Assembly (NCBI GenBank): GCA_965205595.1
Contig: CBDBHI010000061.1
Span: 201,807 to 265,806, forward strand
DNA length: 64,000 bases
Reading direction: 5' to 3'
From: CATQHP01 sp965205595
Lineage (GTDB): Bacteria > Acidobacteriota > Terriglobia > Bryobacterales > UBA6623
Of this stretch, positions 37,022 through 46,031 are shown one piece after another. The translations under genes were made by a program, and so were the position numbers. The notes under the pieces are model-generated. The model saw only the letters and a program-made list of their open reading frames with translations. It had not been told where the DNA came from and made no database searches. Position 1 is the first letter of the stretch; each line of letters opens with the position of its first letter.

Positions 37022-39913
37022 TTACCTTGTGAGACTGATCCAGATTGGGCTTCCCCAAGCGATTTCTCGATCGACTTGGAGCACCCTCACGTAGTAGTAG
37101 AGCTCCCCGGCCGGCGGATCGACATCGGTAAAGGAAAGCGAAATCTCTTTGCGATCCGGATTCGCCGTGTATACGATTTTCCCGTTCCGAATAACCTCTA
37201 CCCGGGCGATGGCGCTGGTTCCGACAGCTCGAATCTCGAGTGGAGACACCTTTCGAACGCTGAATGAGTCGCCCATGAAGTGCTTCCCAAACCTATAGTC
37301 GAGGATGATGTTGTCCGTTGCGCCGTAGGTCCGACGCTTCTTGATCGCGTCGAAGATTGACTCCCGGCTGGGCGCAACCGTGTAGGCCATCGCGTAGGAA
37401 ATATGGGTTGACCAGTGATCGGAGCTGGCGATCGTCCCCAGGCGATACCCCTTTCGATAGGCGCTCCACAAGAAACCCGCCTCTTCGTAGCCGCCTATAG
37501 GCTCGTCCTCAGCCGAACGGGGGGCGCGAGGCCCGCCGGGGTGTTCGTAGGAAATGCGGTCGCCCTGAAAGATCTCGACGACGGGTTCGACTTCTGGATC
37601 GTTGTCCCGCCAATCGGTACCCATCTGAGAACCGGGCGTGTGAGGAATCGAGATCCCACCGCTCTTGCGCAGCGAAGCGTAGAGCAGCTTGGTATCGTTT
37701 TCGACTAAAGTCCCGCGGCGTGCGGCGATGTGAGGCCGTGGCCGGTCGAAGCCGGGTTTCGTAAAAAATGAGACGACGGGAACTCCACGCCGAGTGTGGA
37801 AGACGTTGCGGTGGCCGTTGGGAAACTCAACGCTCCTCTCATACGCGAAAAAGGTGCTGTAAGCGCCAGGAAGGTGGTACAGATCGTTCGTTTTTTCGAT
37901 CAGCCACCACCAGTACTCGCTGTCGCCCCCGGAGTTGTGGTCGGTCACGGCGCCGAAATCCATCGCTCCGGCATCGAGCATGTAGCGATAGAAGTCGAAT
38001 ACGGACCCGTCGACCATGCCACCGCTGGAGTCCCATGAAAACTCCGTATGGCGGTGCAGATCGCCCCGCACGATCTGGAGCCGTTCCGCTCCAACTCGCG
38101 TTCGGTAGGCCCGGATCGCCTTTACTTCATCGCGCTCTCTAGGGTGAACAGGGTCGACCTTCATCGCTTCGGCTGAGCCCGACGGTTTGAGATTGAGGGT
38201 CGCCGCTTTGCCGTCGAACGGCAGACGAGCCGCGAAAATATTCGCTGTCACCTCTCGAGCTGGGCGCTTTTCCAGCCGCCCATCGGTCGGCCAAACGACG
38301 CGGAAACCGCCGTTCTGGTCGAAGCTTCCGTCGGCTCGGGCGGAAATGCGCCCCCAACTCTCCGGCATTGTGTAGATTGAGGACCACTTGTCACCCTCGT
38401 AGAAGATGACCGCATGCTCCCAGTACACCGGACGGAAGCCGAGACTATCGGTCCAGCGGATGTGGTTCCAGCGGTGAAAGAGGAGCGCGATCCGTCCACT
38501 CGCCGGGTCGGCATGGAGCTGCGGGAAGTCGTGATCGGGCACATCCGCCGCGCTCAGAGCAGCGGCCAAGTCGCCCTCAGGCTCGAGGCGACGTTCGCCC
38601 TCGAAAACGGCCAAATTGAGGCGGCGAGACTCGTACAGGCGGGCACCAGGTCTGGAAGGCTTGTCGATCCAGGAGGTCCACAGCTCTCGACCGCGGTCGA
38701 CCCAGTTCGGATCGATAGTAGGGCCCGAATCCTTACCCCAATTCGGTGCAGCTTCGTCCCAGGCGACCCACACTCGGTCTTCGTTATCTACTGCCACGGA
38801 AGAGTGTGCCTCGAACTTTGGCGTACCGGCGACAAGTCGAATCGGGCCTAGCTCTCCATCGGCGAATCGCCTGAGGAGCACGTCATAGTTCCCATTTCGA
38901 TATGTATCCCAAACGATGAAAGCGGCACCCTGGCCGTCGACGGCAATCTGGGGCTCCCAGTCGTTGGCGGGATGGTCACTGACTCGGACTTCGCCGGACC
39001 AAGTCGAGTTGTCGTAGTAGCGGACGAAAATGTCCGAATTGCCCCCGCGAAAGCCCTGCCAAGCGACCCAAAGCCAGCCGCGGGAATCGGCGATCACGTG
39101 ATGGTCAAGGTCGGGGTTCGAGTGCGTGCTCAGGCGGATCAGCGGACCCCACTGATTGGCCGCCTCGTCGAGCGCGCGGGCGTAGATGTCAAAATTGCCT
39201 TCCACTTGCTGCGACCAGACGACCCACAGTTTTTGGGCGGAGTCGAGTGCGACCTGGGGCCGCCAAACGTCGCCGCTCACGCCCGGAACGCGCGAGAAGG
39301 TTCTCCAAGCGCCGTCGAACTTGCGGACGCGAATCTCATCGCGTCTACCGCTGTAGGATTGCCACGCAATCCAAACGGCATCGCCGGGGCCGGCTGTGAC
39401 CGACGGATAGTCGTCGAACCTCGAATCGTCGGTCAGCTTCTCGGCCGAGCGCAAGCCGGAGATGCGGACCGCCCCGTCCAAGCGGGGAATCTCACGGCCG
39501 CCATCGAGCGCCGCGACTGGAAACGTAAAATTTCCCTGGTGGGTCGAGACTCTGACTAGCGCGCCGGCAGCGGCCGAACCTCGAATGATGAGTCCTTTGC
39601 GTGCGGGCAACGGACGGACGGGATGGCGCGTGTGAAGCTCGAAGTTATTGAGGCTGACGGTGTCCTGTTCGTTATGCAGCCAACCGCCCAGCGTCGTGAT
39701 TCTTGCGTTGTCGGCCGTGACGGACCCGATCCAGCGCTCGGGAGGCGCCTCGCCGTAGCCGAATGTTATTTGGGCGGAGAAGGGTTCACCGGCGGCAGAT
39801 GTCCCGAACAAAAAAGCCGTAGCTGTAACGAACCACAGTCTAGTCAGCAAAGATAAGCACTGTGCATAGTCTAGCTTGAGGTAGGGACGAGGCTTTCCCT
39901 CATTTATGGACAC
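37022..39913 (-). CDS. Secreted propeller protein with PHP/DUF3604-type domain
   Basis: This is a large protein of about 963 residues from the GTG at 39913; the frame opens further to 40006, but that part is repeat-derived. A signal-like hydrophobic stretch (LLTRLWFVTATAFLFGTSAAG) follows. The N-terminal two-thirds hold repeated blades of the type DAVWIAWQSYSGRRDEIRVRKF, LWVVWSQQVEGNFDIYAR and LWVAWQGFRGGNSDIFVR. The C-terminal part begins with GDLHRHTEFSWDSSGG and MDFGAVTDHNSGG, the His/Asp metal-binding pattern of PHP/DUF3604 proteins, and continues with SIPHTPGSQM and IASSDHWSTH. It could be a secreted metal-dependent phosphoesterase or hydrolase attached to a substrate-binding propeller. 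The exact reaction is unknown. Confidence 0.8.
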   Translation of the reverse strand: MSINEGKPRPYLKLDYAQCLSLLTRLWFVTATAFLFGTSAAGEPFSAQITFGYGEAPPERWIGSVTADNARITTLGGWLHNEQDTVSLNNFELHTRHPVRPLPARKGLIIRGSAAAGALVRVSTHQGNFTFPVAALDGGREIPRLDGAVRISGLRSAEKLTDDSRFDDYPSVTAGPGDAVWIAWQSYSGRRDEIRVRKFDGAWRTFSRVPGVSGDVWRPQVALDSAQKLWVVWSQQVEGNFDIYARALDEAANQWGPLIRLSTHSNPDLDHHVIADSRGWLWVAWQGFRGGNSDIFVRYYDNSTWSGEVRVSDHPANDWEPQIAVDGQGAAFIVWDTYRNGNYDVLLRRFADGELGPIRLVAGTPKFEAHSSVAVDNEDRVWVAWDEAAPNWGKDSGPTIDPNWVDRGRELWTSWIDKPSRPGARLYESRRLNLAVFEGERRLEPEGDLAAALSAADVPDHDFPQLHADPASGRIALLFHRWNHIRWTDSLGFRPVYWEHAVIFYEGDKWSSIYTMPESWGRISARADGSFDQNGGFRVVWPTDGRLEKRPAREVTANIFAARLPFDGKAATLNLKPSGSAEAMKVDPVHPRERDEVKAIRAYRTRVGAERLQIVRGDLHRHTEFSWDSSGGMVDGSVFDFYRYMLDAGAMDFGAVTDHNSGGDSEYWWWLIEKTNDLYHLPGAYSTFFAYERSVEFPNGHRNVFHTRRGVPVVSFFTKPGFDRPRPHIAARRGTLVENDTKLLYASLRKSGGISIPHTPGSQMGTDWRDNDPEVEPVVEIFQGDRISYEHPGGPRAPRSAEDEPIGGYEEAGFLWSAYRKGYRLGTIASSDHWSTHISYAMAYTVAPSRESIFDAIKKRRTYGATDNIILDYRFGKHFMGDSFSVRKVSPLEIRAVGTSAIARVEVIRNGKIVYTANPDRKEISLSFTDVDPPAGELYYYVRVLQVDREIAWGSPIWISLTR

Positions 39914-39957
39914 TCGTAATGCCCGGGCGCACAAAGGTGTCGCCGCGCCCCTCAGGG

Positions 39958-39985
39958 CTGACCCGCATTTCTCACCAGCTTGGCT
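39958..39985. repeat. Solo IS1380-end-like sequence
   Basis: GACCCGCATTTCTCACCAGC matches the right terminal repeat of the IS1380 element at 34034-34053 almost completely, but no transposase is next to it. It lies just upstream of the propeller-PHP gene start. It may be an excision scar, a recombination footprint or a small non-autonomous derivative. Confidence 0.6.
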
Positions 39986-40107
39986 GGCGAAACAATTGGC
40001 CACCAACCGATCCTCGAAGAAACTTGGATCTGGAGTAACGGGGACGTTCGGAACGCGGAAGATATCCAGCGTAGAATCCGCGCACTACGCGCCTTTGACT
40101 GTTGCGC

Positions 40108-40830
40108 TTACTCCGGCTCGTCAGGCTTATTCTTCCCGATCAAGTCATCGAACCTGACCCAGCCCGAGTCAACGACACGCTCTGTCGAGGTTGGCGTGTC
40201 CGCAGCCGCTGCCGCGAGGCCACAATCGGCCAGCGCCTTGAGGTAGTGCGTCTCGGGAACGGCTCCTTGTAACCGGTAACGATCGGCGATTACAACCGTC
40301 GGTACGGCTTGAACGCGCTCGTGCAAACCTGCCCGCTCGGCATTCGAGGCGACTTGCTCACGAAGCACGGGATCCGCCAAGTCGGCCTGAAACTTTTCAA
40401 CATCCAGGCCTGAATTTCGGGCTGCCTCGATCGCAGTCTCTCCTATCGTTGGGTCTAGGCTGAGCGAAAAGAACGCCCGATACAGAGCCAAGTGGAAGCG
40501 GTGAAACAGCTTGTCACCTTGGAGTCGCGCGGCCGCGCTGGCCCAGAGTGCCAGCATGCTCCAGTGTGGCAGCTCGCCGCGATTCCACATCTGGTATCGG
40601 ATACCATCGGCTTCCGTCATCGACGCCGCGCTTTTCCAGCCTCGCTCGACATAGCTGCCCTCGAATGCAAATGGCTCGGCGGGTGGGAACGGGCGAAGCG
40701 CGAACGGCCGCCACGTTAAGACGACATCGTCTGGAAAGCGTTCTGCGATCCTCCGCAGGCGCACGGCCGCGGGATAACACTACGGTCAAAGGTAGTCAGA
40801 GTATTCAATGATTTCAATCCGCTGATTCAT
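40108..40830 (-). CDS. DsbA/FrnE-family oxidoreductase with UGA and UAG in the CxxC site
   Basis: This is a thioredoxin-fold protein of the DsbA/FrnE/HCCA-isomerase group, expected to transfer disulfides or rearrange dithiols. Read from ATG 40830 it gives MNQRIEIIEYSDYL, stop (UGA, codon 15), P, stop (UAG, codon 17), then CYPAAVRLRRIAERF and a fully open frame to codon 240. The family motif here is CPWC, so the UGA replaces the first Cys and the UAG replaces the Trp. No other stop or frameshift is present. Options are a pseudogene, selenocysteine at codon 15 (the UAG then remains unexplained), or translation from GTG 40764, which would lack the active site. It is divergent from the hydrolase gene. 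Confidence 0.7.
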
Positions 40831-41071
40831 GAGCCGCATTGTCTCAGGTCGGTTCGCGTCGAGATCGCTGAGTGCCGTAGTATCTTCGAACGATCATACA
40901 GCGATTTGTTCGGTCGCATGCTCCGTTCGGCTTAAACCTGGTGCCGTTGCGAATCCAGGACAGTCTGGTCGGCGGTACAATCTCAACGTCGTGATCGGCA
41001 GCATCACCAGCCACTACAAGCTCCTCAGGAAACTCGGCCACTTCGTAGGTTGCGAAACGCCCTCCGCTCGT

Positions 41072-43414
41072 GTGCCCAAGGCGAGGTCGGGCGTGCTTAA
41101 CAAGTGTTGGGCAATCGGCGTTCTTCTCTTGCTTCCGTCTGCCTCGGCCTTGGCTGCTTCGGCAGTGCCGCCTGTGCTCGCCGATACGTCGCCGTTAGAG
41201 TGGCAAGACGACATCGACGTGCGGCTCATGGACGGAGCGCATCGCTTCGTTGGACGCAAGATCAACGAGTCGCTTGAGGCGCGCGGTGCGCGTTGGAGCC
41301 GTGAGTTCACAACTCCAGCCGCGTATGAAAAGTCGATCGCTCCGAACCGGGAACGCTTTCGCAAGTCCATCGGGCTGGTAGACGACCGCCTGCCGGCTCG
41401 TCTCGAAAGGTTTGGCAGCGACGATTCCCCGGTCCTGATCGCGGACGCCGATGGCTATACCGTGTACCAAGTTCGCTGGGACGTTGTCGAAGGCGTTCAT
41501 GGCGAGGGTTTGTTGTTGCGTCCCACATCCGTTCCGGTCGGCTTTGTCGTCGCTCTTTCGGACGCAGACCAGACGCCTGAGCAGATTGCCGGCTTGGCTT
41601 CCGGTGTGGCAGTCGAATCTCAGTTCGCGCGGAAGCTCGTTGAACGCGGTTTTGAGGTTCTCGTTCCCACTCTGGTGGACCGCGGCTCGCAATGGGCCGG
41701 CCATCCAGAGTTCCCCAAGACGGACCAGACGCACCGCGAATGGATCTATCGCCAAGCCTTCCAGATGGGGCGACACATCATTGGATATGAGGTGCAAAAG
41801 GCTCTTGCAGGCGTCGACTGGTTCTCGAAGAGAAATCCCGACAACGCCAACATCGGCGTCGTGGGTTACGGCGAAGGCGGACTGCTTGCGCTCTACGCGG
41901 CCGCGGTCGATACACGCATCCAGGCGGCCCTCGTCAGCGGCTACTTCACCTCGAGGCAGAGTGTGTGGCAGGAGCCGATCTACCGCAACGTTTGGGGCTT
42001 GCTTCACGAATTCGGCGACGCGGAAATCGCTTCGCTGCTGGCGCCTCACGGCCTGGTCGTCGAACACTCCAAAGCGCCCAGGGTAACGGGTCACAAGGGC
42101 GCCGTCGATACTCCCAATTTCGCGGCGGTAAGAGACGAATTCGACCGCATCGACGGCCTTACGGGATCCATCAGGCAACCCAAGCGGCTTATCGCCGGGC
42201 CGGGCGGCGAGACTGTTCCCTTTGGCTCGCATGGCGCAATCGATGCGTTCGCAAAGATGCTCGGGTGGAGCACGGAGCTCGGGCCCGTAGCCTCACCTCC
42301 TCCAGACCGCCGGAAGGCGTTCGATGCGGGCGCGCGCCAGAGCAGGCAGGTACGCGAGATCGAAGGCCACCTCCAGAAACTTATCCGGCAGTCCGAGCAT
42401 GTCCGCGACCGGCGATTCCTTCACAAGCTCGCCCCCGTACTCGCGGACCGCACCTGGACCAAGCGGCTGCGGCACGACACCGTCTCACCCGAAGCTTTCG
42501 TCGCCGGCGCCGAGGAACAGCGGCAATACTTCCGGGACGAGGTGATCGGGAATTTCGACGATCCACTCCTGCCGCCCAACGCGCGCACGCGCAAGATCTA
42601 CGACAACGACAAGTTCGCCGGTTACGATGTCGTTCTCGATGTCTGGCCGGACGTCATCGCGTGGGGCATCCTACTCGTCCCCAAAGACATTCAGCCAGGC
42701 GAGAGGCGGCCGGTGGTCGTCTGCCAACACGGCCGTCAAGGTGTTCCGAGAGAAACAGTCGAGGGTGACACCGATTATTACCACGACTTCGCCGCGCGTC
42801 TGGCGGAACGCGGATTTATCACCTTCTCGCCGCACAATCTCTACCGCGGCGAAGACCGCTACCGCTGGCTTGACCGCAAGGCCAACAGCGTGAAGGCTTC
42901 AATGTTCTCGTTCATCCTCGCCCAGCACGAGCAAATCCTCAACTGGCTTGGGACGCTGCCCTTCGTCGACGCCGACCGGATCGCCTTCTATGGCCTCAGC
43001 TACGGCGGTGAAACTGCCGTGCGCGTGCCGACCATCCTGGAAGGCTACGCGCTTTCAATCTGTTCGGGCGACTTCAACAACTGGACTCGGAAGGTAGCCG
43101 CCACAGACCAGGTGTTCAGTTTCATGTACACGATCGAATGGGAGATGCCCTACTTCGATATGGGCTCAACGTTCGACTACGCCGAGATGGCCTATCTGAT
43201 GGTGCCCCGGCCTTTCATGGTCGAGCGGGGGCATCACGACCGCGTGGGCCGTGACCGCTGGGTCGCCCACGAATACGCCAAAGTGCGCTTACTGTACAAC
43301 CACCTCGGCATCGGTGACCGCACCGAAATTGAATACTTCAACGGCGGTCACACAATCTGGGGCCGAGCGGCGTTTGATTTTCTTCACAAACATCTGAATT
43401 GGCCAAAGCGTTAG
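41072..43414 (+). CDS. Secreted two-domain alpha/beta hydrolase
   Basis: This protein has about 780 residues and two alpha/beta-hydrolase domains. I place the start at the GTG of 41072 (or 41093), which precedes a signal peptide (WAIGVLLLLPSASALAASA); the frame is open to 40829, but the upstream part lacks protein-like features. The first domain has GVVGYGEGGLLAL where a nucleophile elbow G-x-S-x-G is expected, and the Ser is replaced by Gly. The second domain has the intact elbow YGLSYGGETAV, later Asp and His candidates (GHHDRVG, NGGHTIWG), and is close to Abhydrolase_7/acetyl-xylan-esterase-like proteins. So only the second domain is likely catalytic. Substrate is unknown; an extracellular ester is probable. 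Confidence 0.85.
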   Translation: MPKARSGVLNKCWAIGVLLLLPSASALAASAVPPVLADTSPLEWQDDIDVRLMDGAHRFVGRKINESLEARGARWSREFTTPAAYEKSIAPNRERFRKSIGLVDDRLPARLERFGSDDSPVLIADADGYTVYQVRWDVVEGVHGEGLLLRPTSVPVGFVVALSDADQTPEQIAGLASGVAVESQFARKLVERGFEVLVPTLVDRGSQWAGHPEFPKTDQTHREWIYRQAFQMGRHIIGYEVQKALAGVDWFSKRNPDNANIGVVGYGEGGLLALYAAAVDTRIQAALVSGYFTSRQSVWQEPIYRNVWGLLHEFGDAEIASLLAPHGLVVEHSKAPRVTGHKGAVDTPNFAAVRDEFDRIDGLTGSIRQPKRLIAGPGGETVPFGSHGAIDAFAKMLGWSTELGPVASPPPDRRKAFDAGARQSRQVREIEGHLQKLIRQSEHVRDRRFLHKLAPVLADRTWTKRLRHDTVSPEAFVAGAEEQRQYFRDEVIGNFDDPLLPPNARTRKIYDNDKFAGYDVVLDVWPDVIAWGILLVPKDIQPGERRPVVVCQHGRQGVPRETVEGDTDYYHDFAARLAERGFITFSPHNLYRGEDRYRWLDRKANSVKASMFSFILAQHEQILNWLGTLPFVDADRIAFYGLSYGGETAVRVPTILEGYALSICSGDFNNWTRKVAATDQVFSFMYTIEWEMPYFDMGSTFDYAEMAYLMVPRPFMVERGHHDRVGRDRWVAHEYAKVRLLYNHLGIGDRTEIEYFNGGHTIWGRAAFDFLHKHLNWPKR

Positions 43415-43432
43415 CCCGCATTTCGAGCCAGT
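43413..43432. repeat. Partial IS1380-end-like motif after the hydrolase gene
   Basis: TAGCCCGCATTTCGAGCCAG overlaps the hydrolase stop codon and resembles the terminal repeat of the IS1380 element through the TAGCCCGCATTTC core. A similar core is found after the pcrA start region at 50472-50491. Confidence 0.45.
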
Positions 43433-43526
43433 TGACGGAAGGCCCTGGGGGCCTCGAGATGCCTAGGAGATCAGCAATTCACTGGGTTATACTGAACTTT
43501 CTAGGGACTTTTAACCAACACGTACT

Positions 43527-44012
43527 ATGTCTGAGCCGGAAGCAAATTCACCCGCAGCCCTTGACGCGGCCGCCGAGGCAGCCGCCAAGAAAAAGGCTGC
43601 CGCCGACGAGCGTAAGCGTAAAGCTGCCGCCGAGGCCGCTCGCATCGTGTCGCTCGTTCCGATTGCGGCGCCGCACGAGAAAAACTGGCCGTTCTCTGAA
43701 GGCACCATGACCGGCAATCGCAAGAAGAAGCCGATGATTCTCGCCGTTACGACAGAGAATTGCACCGGCTGCGCGGGCTCACCTGTGTGCATCAACTACT
43801 GTCCGGTTGACGAGTGCATGTACTGGATTGCGGACGAGGATCACCCGCCCTTCGGCCGCATCGAAGTCGACGCGCAAACCTGCATCGGCTGCAAGCAGTG
43901 CATTACTAAGGGGCCGGACGGCACGCTACTCGACGGCTGCCCGTGGGACGCGATCGACATGGTGCCGACGCCCGAGGTCGAGGCGAAGCTCGGCGTCAAG
44001 TTCGAGTTCTAG
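43527..44012 (+). CDS. 4Fe-4S ferredoxin-like protein with Ala/Lys-rich N terminus
   Basis: This is a 161-residue cytoplasmic iron-sulfur protein. Residues 1-40 are an Ala/Lys/Glu-rich, probably helical extension (DAAAEAAAKKKAAADERKRK). The C-terminal half has two cysteine clusters: CTGCAGSPVCINYCP (C-x2-C-x5-C-x3-C-P) and CIGCKQC followed after 11 residues by GCPW. The second cluster has an insertion relative to ordinary 2[4Fe-4S] ferredoxins. It transfers electrons in an unknown pathway. A rhodanese gene follows 9 bp later and is probably cotranscribed. Confidence 0.88.
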   Translation: MSEPEANSPAALDAAAEAAAKKKAAADERKRKAAAEAARIVSLVPIAAPHEKNWPFSEGTMTGNRKKKPMILAVTTENCTGCAGSPVCINYCPVDECMYWIADEDHPPFGRIEVDAQTCIGCKQCITKGPDGTLLDGCPWDAIDMVPTPEVEAKLGVKFEF

Positions 44013-44021
44013 AATTGATCA

Positions 44022-44390
44022 GTGCAGCACTCGGCGAAATTTCTAGCCGTCGTCGACGACGCCAAGTCGCGAATCAAAGAAACGACCGTTGAAGACGTCA
44101 AGTCCGATCTCGACGCCGGGACCGACTTCATTCTGGTCGACACCCGCGAGGATTCCGAGTGGGACGCCGCGCACGCCGCGGGAGCAATCCACCTCGGCAA
44201 GGGCATCATCGAGCGCGACATCGAGAGCACCGTACCTGACGAGTCAGCCAAACTAGTGCTCTATTGCGGTGGCGGTTACCGCTCAGCCCTTGCCGCCGAT
44301 ACCCTACAGAAAATGGGCTATACCAACGCCTACTCGCTAGCAGGCGGCTGGCGCGCTTGGAAGGCCGCCGGGATGCCGGTCGAGAGCTAG
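44022..44390 (+). CDS. Single-domain rhodanese
   Basis: This is a 122-residue rhodanese-domain sulfurtransferase with a GTG start. The active-site loop CGGGYRS contains the persulfide-forming Cys. Upstream IHLGKGIIERDIE and DFILVDTREDSEWDAAHAAGAIHL are the family motifs. It moves sulfane sulfur to an acceptor. Its placement directly after a ferredoxin gene suggests a role in iron-sulfur or thiol metabolism, which is inference. Confidence 0.92.
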   Translation: MQHSAKFLAVVDDAKSRIKETTVEDVKSDLDAGTDFILVDTREDSEWDAAHAAGAIHLGKGIIERDIESTVPDESAKLVLYCGGGYRSALAADTLQKMGYTNAYSLAGGWRAWKAAGMPVES

Positions 44391-44569
44391 CCCTATCCGC
44401 CACCACAGTCGAAAACTGGGCTAGACGGAAATCCGCCCTTGCCCCTTGCTAGCGGGACAGCGTTACTCCCTTGCAAAAGGACGGCCAGAATGTAGAGACA
44501 GGAAACGCGATGGATATGGCGCTCCCCGTGCTATCTCCGAGTAACCGATTCGCGGCTAACCAGAATATG

Positions 44570-45522
44570 TTATTTGCAGCTCTTACCGCCCTGCGGTCCC
44601 TTGCACTTGTTAGAACAGCAATCACTATCGTCGACGCAGGCATCACCCTTCTGAAACAAATTGCAAATCGGTTCTAGACAGCTGGACGTGTCGAAATCCG
44701 AACAGGAGTCGTTGCAGCTCAGGGTGCCGCCGTCTGGGAATCCCTGGGTTTCACAAGATTCACCAGACAAATCGGTTCCGTCACAGACTTCAGTGCATTC
44801 GATCAGATTATTGACGCACGTCGACAGGCACGGTTCCGTTAGCGTTAGGTCGCAAGCATAGAGCGCGTCGCGGCCGGCAATGTCGTCACGTTGCAGAAGC
44901 TGGTTGTTGCATGAACTAATCGAGGAGTTCATTACGGCGACTTCACCGTCTTCGTGGCCAAGACCGATTAGGTGTCCTATCTCGTGAGTGACCACCGTCT
45001 CCAGGTAAACCTCGCCCGCACAGCTTTCTTCAGAAAGCTCTTCTTCCGACTCGGAGGTCCAGGCGCTTCCGAACGGTCCGCTGCTGTTAAAGACTATGTC
45101 GGCGTCGGTAATCGCGACAACGTTTTGGCCGTCGCATGTGCCCGTCGTACCGTCGTCATAAAACCCCGTGAACGTCGCGGCCAGACAAAGGCCTTTGCAA
45201 ACGTTGAAAGGGTCGCTAAACGACATATAACTCTCGCCGTCGCCGAGAAAATCCCGCTGGTGTCTCCGGTTTCGGTTGAAAGGACTGGAAGTGAAGCAGC
45301 GCCCGGGGGGTTATTCCAGACGAGGACAGCTCCGACTGCGTCGTTGACGCCCCCGTCGCCTTCGACGCCCGCTTTGCCATTCGAATCGACACGTACCAGC
45401 CTATCGTCGTCAAACCAGCGCCGGCGCGGCGACAACGGCTCGAACGCCGAGGCGATGAACGGGATCAAAAGAGCCGCGGCAGTCGCGGTAATGAAAGAGC
45501 GAGAGCCAATAACCTTTCTCAT
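44570..45522 (-). pseudogene. Secreted matrixin-like metalloprotease with Cys-rich tail, frameshifted
   Basis: From ATG 45522 a signal peptide (FITATAAALLIPFIASAF) and the start of a mature domain are encoded. Near 45265 the coherent protein changes frame and continues through GDGESYMSFSDPFNVCKG. Next comes the zinc motif HEIGHLIGLGHEDGEVAVM (HExxHxxGxxH plus a Met-turn candidate), followed by a tail of about 20 Cys over 90 residues (CLSTCVNNLIECTEVCDG, CCSNKCKGPQGGKSC). One missing base explains the break. The uninterrupted protein would be about 317 residues. It overlaps the upstream secreted gene by an ATGA, so the two were translated together. A sequencing error cannot be excluded. Confidence 0.7.
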
Positions 45523-46031
45523 CGCCGACCTCCTTGACCACCGAGCTCGCGGACCAGCCCGGCGACGGTCAACCCGTCAGCGGTGCCGCCCTGCAAGTTC
45601 TCGTTCCCAATGCTGTCGCGCGCAACAACGGAAACGCCTTGCGCGTAACCTACAACTCGTGGCACCCCGTCATCCCAGGTGCCGATAAATGCGACGACTT
45701 GGGACCCTCGTTGAAACTCCGGAGCCCCCTCCATCTTGACCGTGCGGCCGTTCAACGTGCCACCAGGAACTCGAACGACGAGTTGTTGACTTTGCTCGTC
45801 GTGTAAGTTGCGGATGACGTTCGACGTTACTTCAGTGAAGATCATGCCCCGGTCGCCTGCAACGGCCCGCATGTCCGCGACACGGGCTTGGACGACCGAC
45901 TGCGACATATTTCGCAAGGTCGGGATGTCCGCCTTGAGAATCGTAGTAGCTAGCACGGGGCCGCTCGCGGAAACCAGCAACGCGACGATCAAGCCTGCGC
46001 GGGTTAATGTAAATCTGTCTAATTGACTCAT
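45519..46031 (-). CDS. Secreted protein of unknown function, partner of the matrixin gene
   Basis: This is a 170-residue protein from the ATG at 46031, which precedes a signal peptide (RAGLIVALLVSASGPVLAT); the longer start at 46061 was rejected. The mature part is beta-rich (SSVVQARVADMRAV-like strands, VVRVPGGTLNGRTVKMEGAPEF and RGSQVVAFIGTWDDG). Proteins of this look are often found with metalloproteases, here through the ATGA overlap with the downstream protease. It has no assigned function. Confidence 0.7.
   Translation of the reverse strand: MSQLDRFTLTRAGLIVALLVSASGPVLATTILKADIPTLRNMSQSVVQARVADMRAVAGDRGMIFTEVTSNVIRNLHDEQSQQLVVRVPGGTLNGRTVKMEGAPEFQRGSQVVAFIGTWDDGVPRVVGYAQGVSVVARDSIGNENLQGGTADGLTVAGLVRELGGQGGRR

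Noticed and set aside
44387..44424. Inverted repeat CTAGCCC/GGGCTAG after the rhodanese gene as a terminator
   Set aside because: A 24-base loop and no T-run make termination unlikely.
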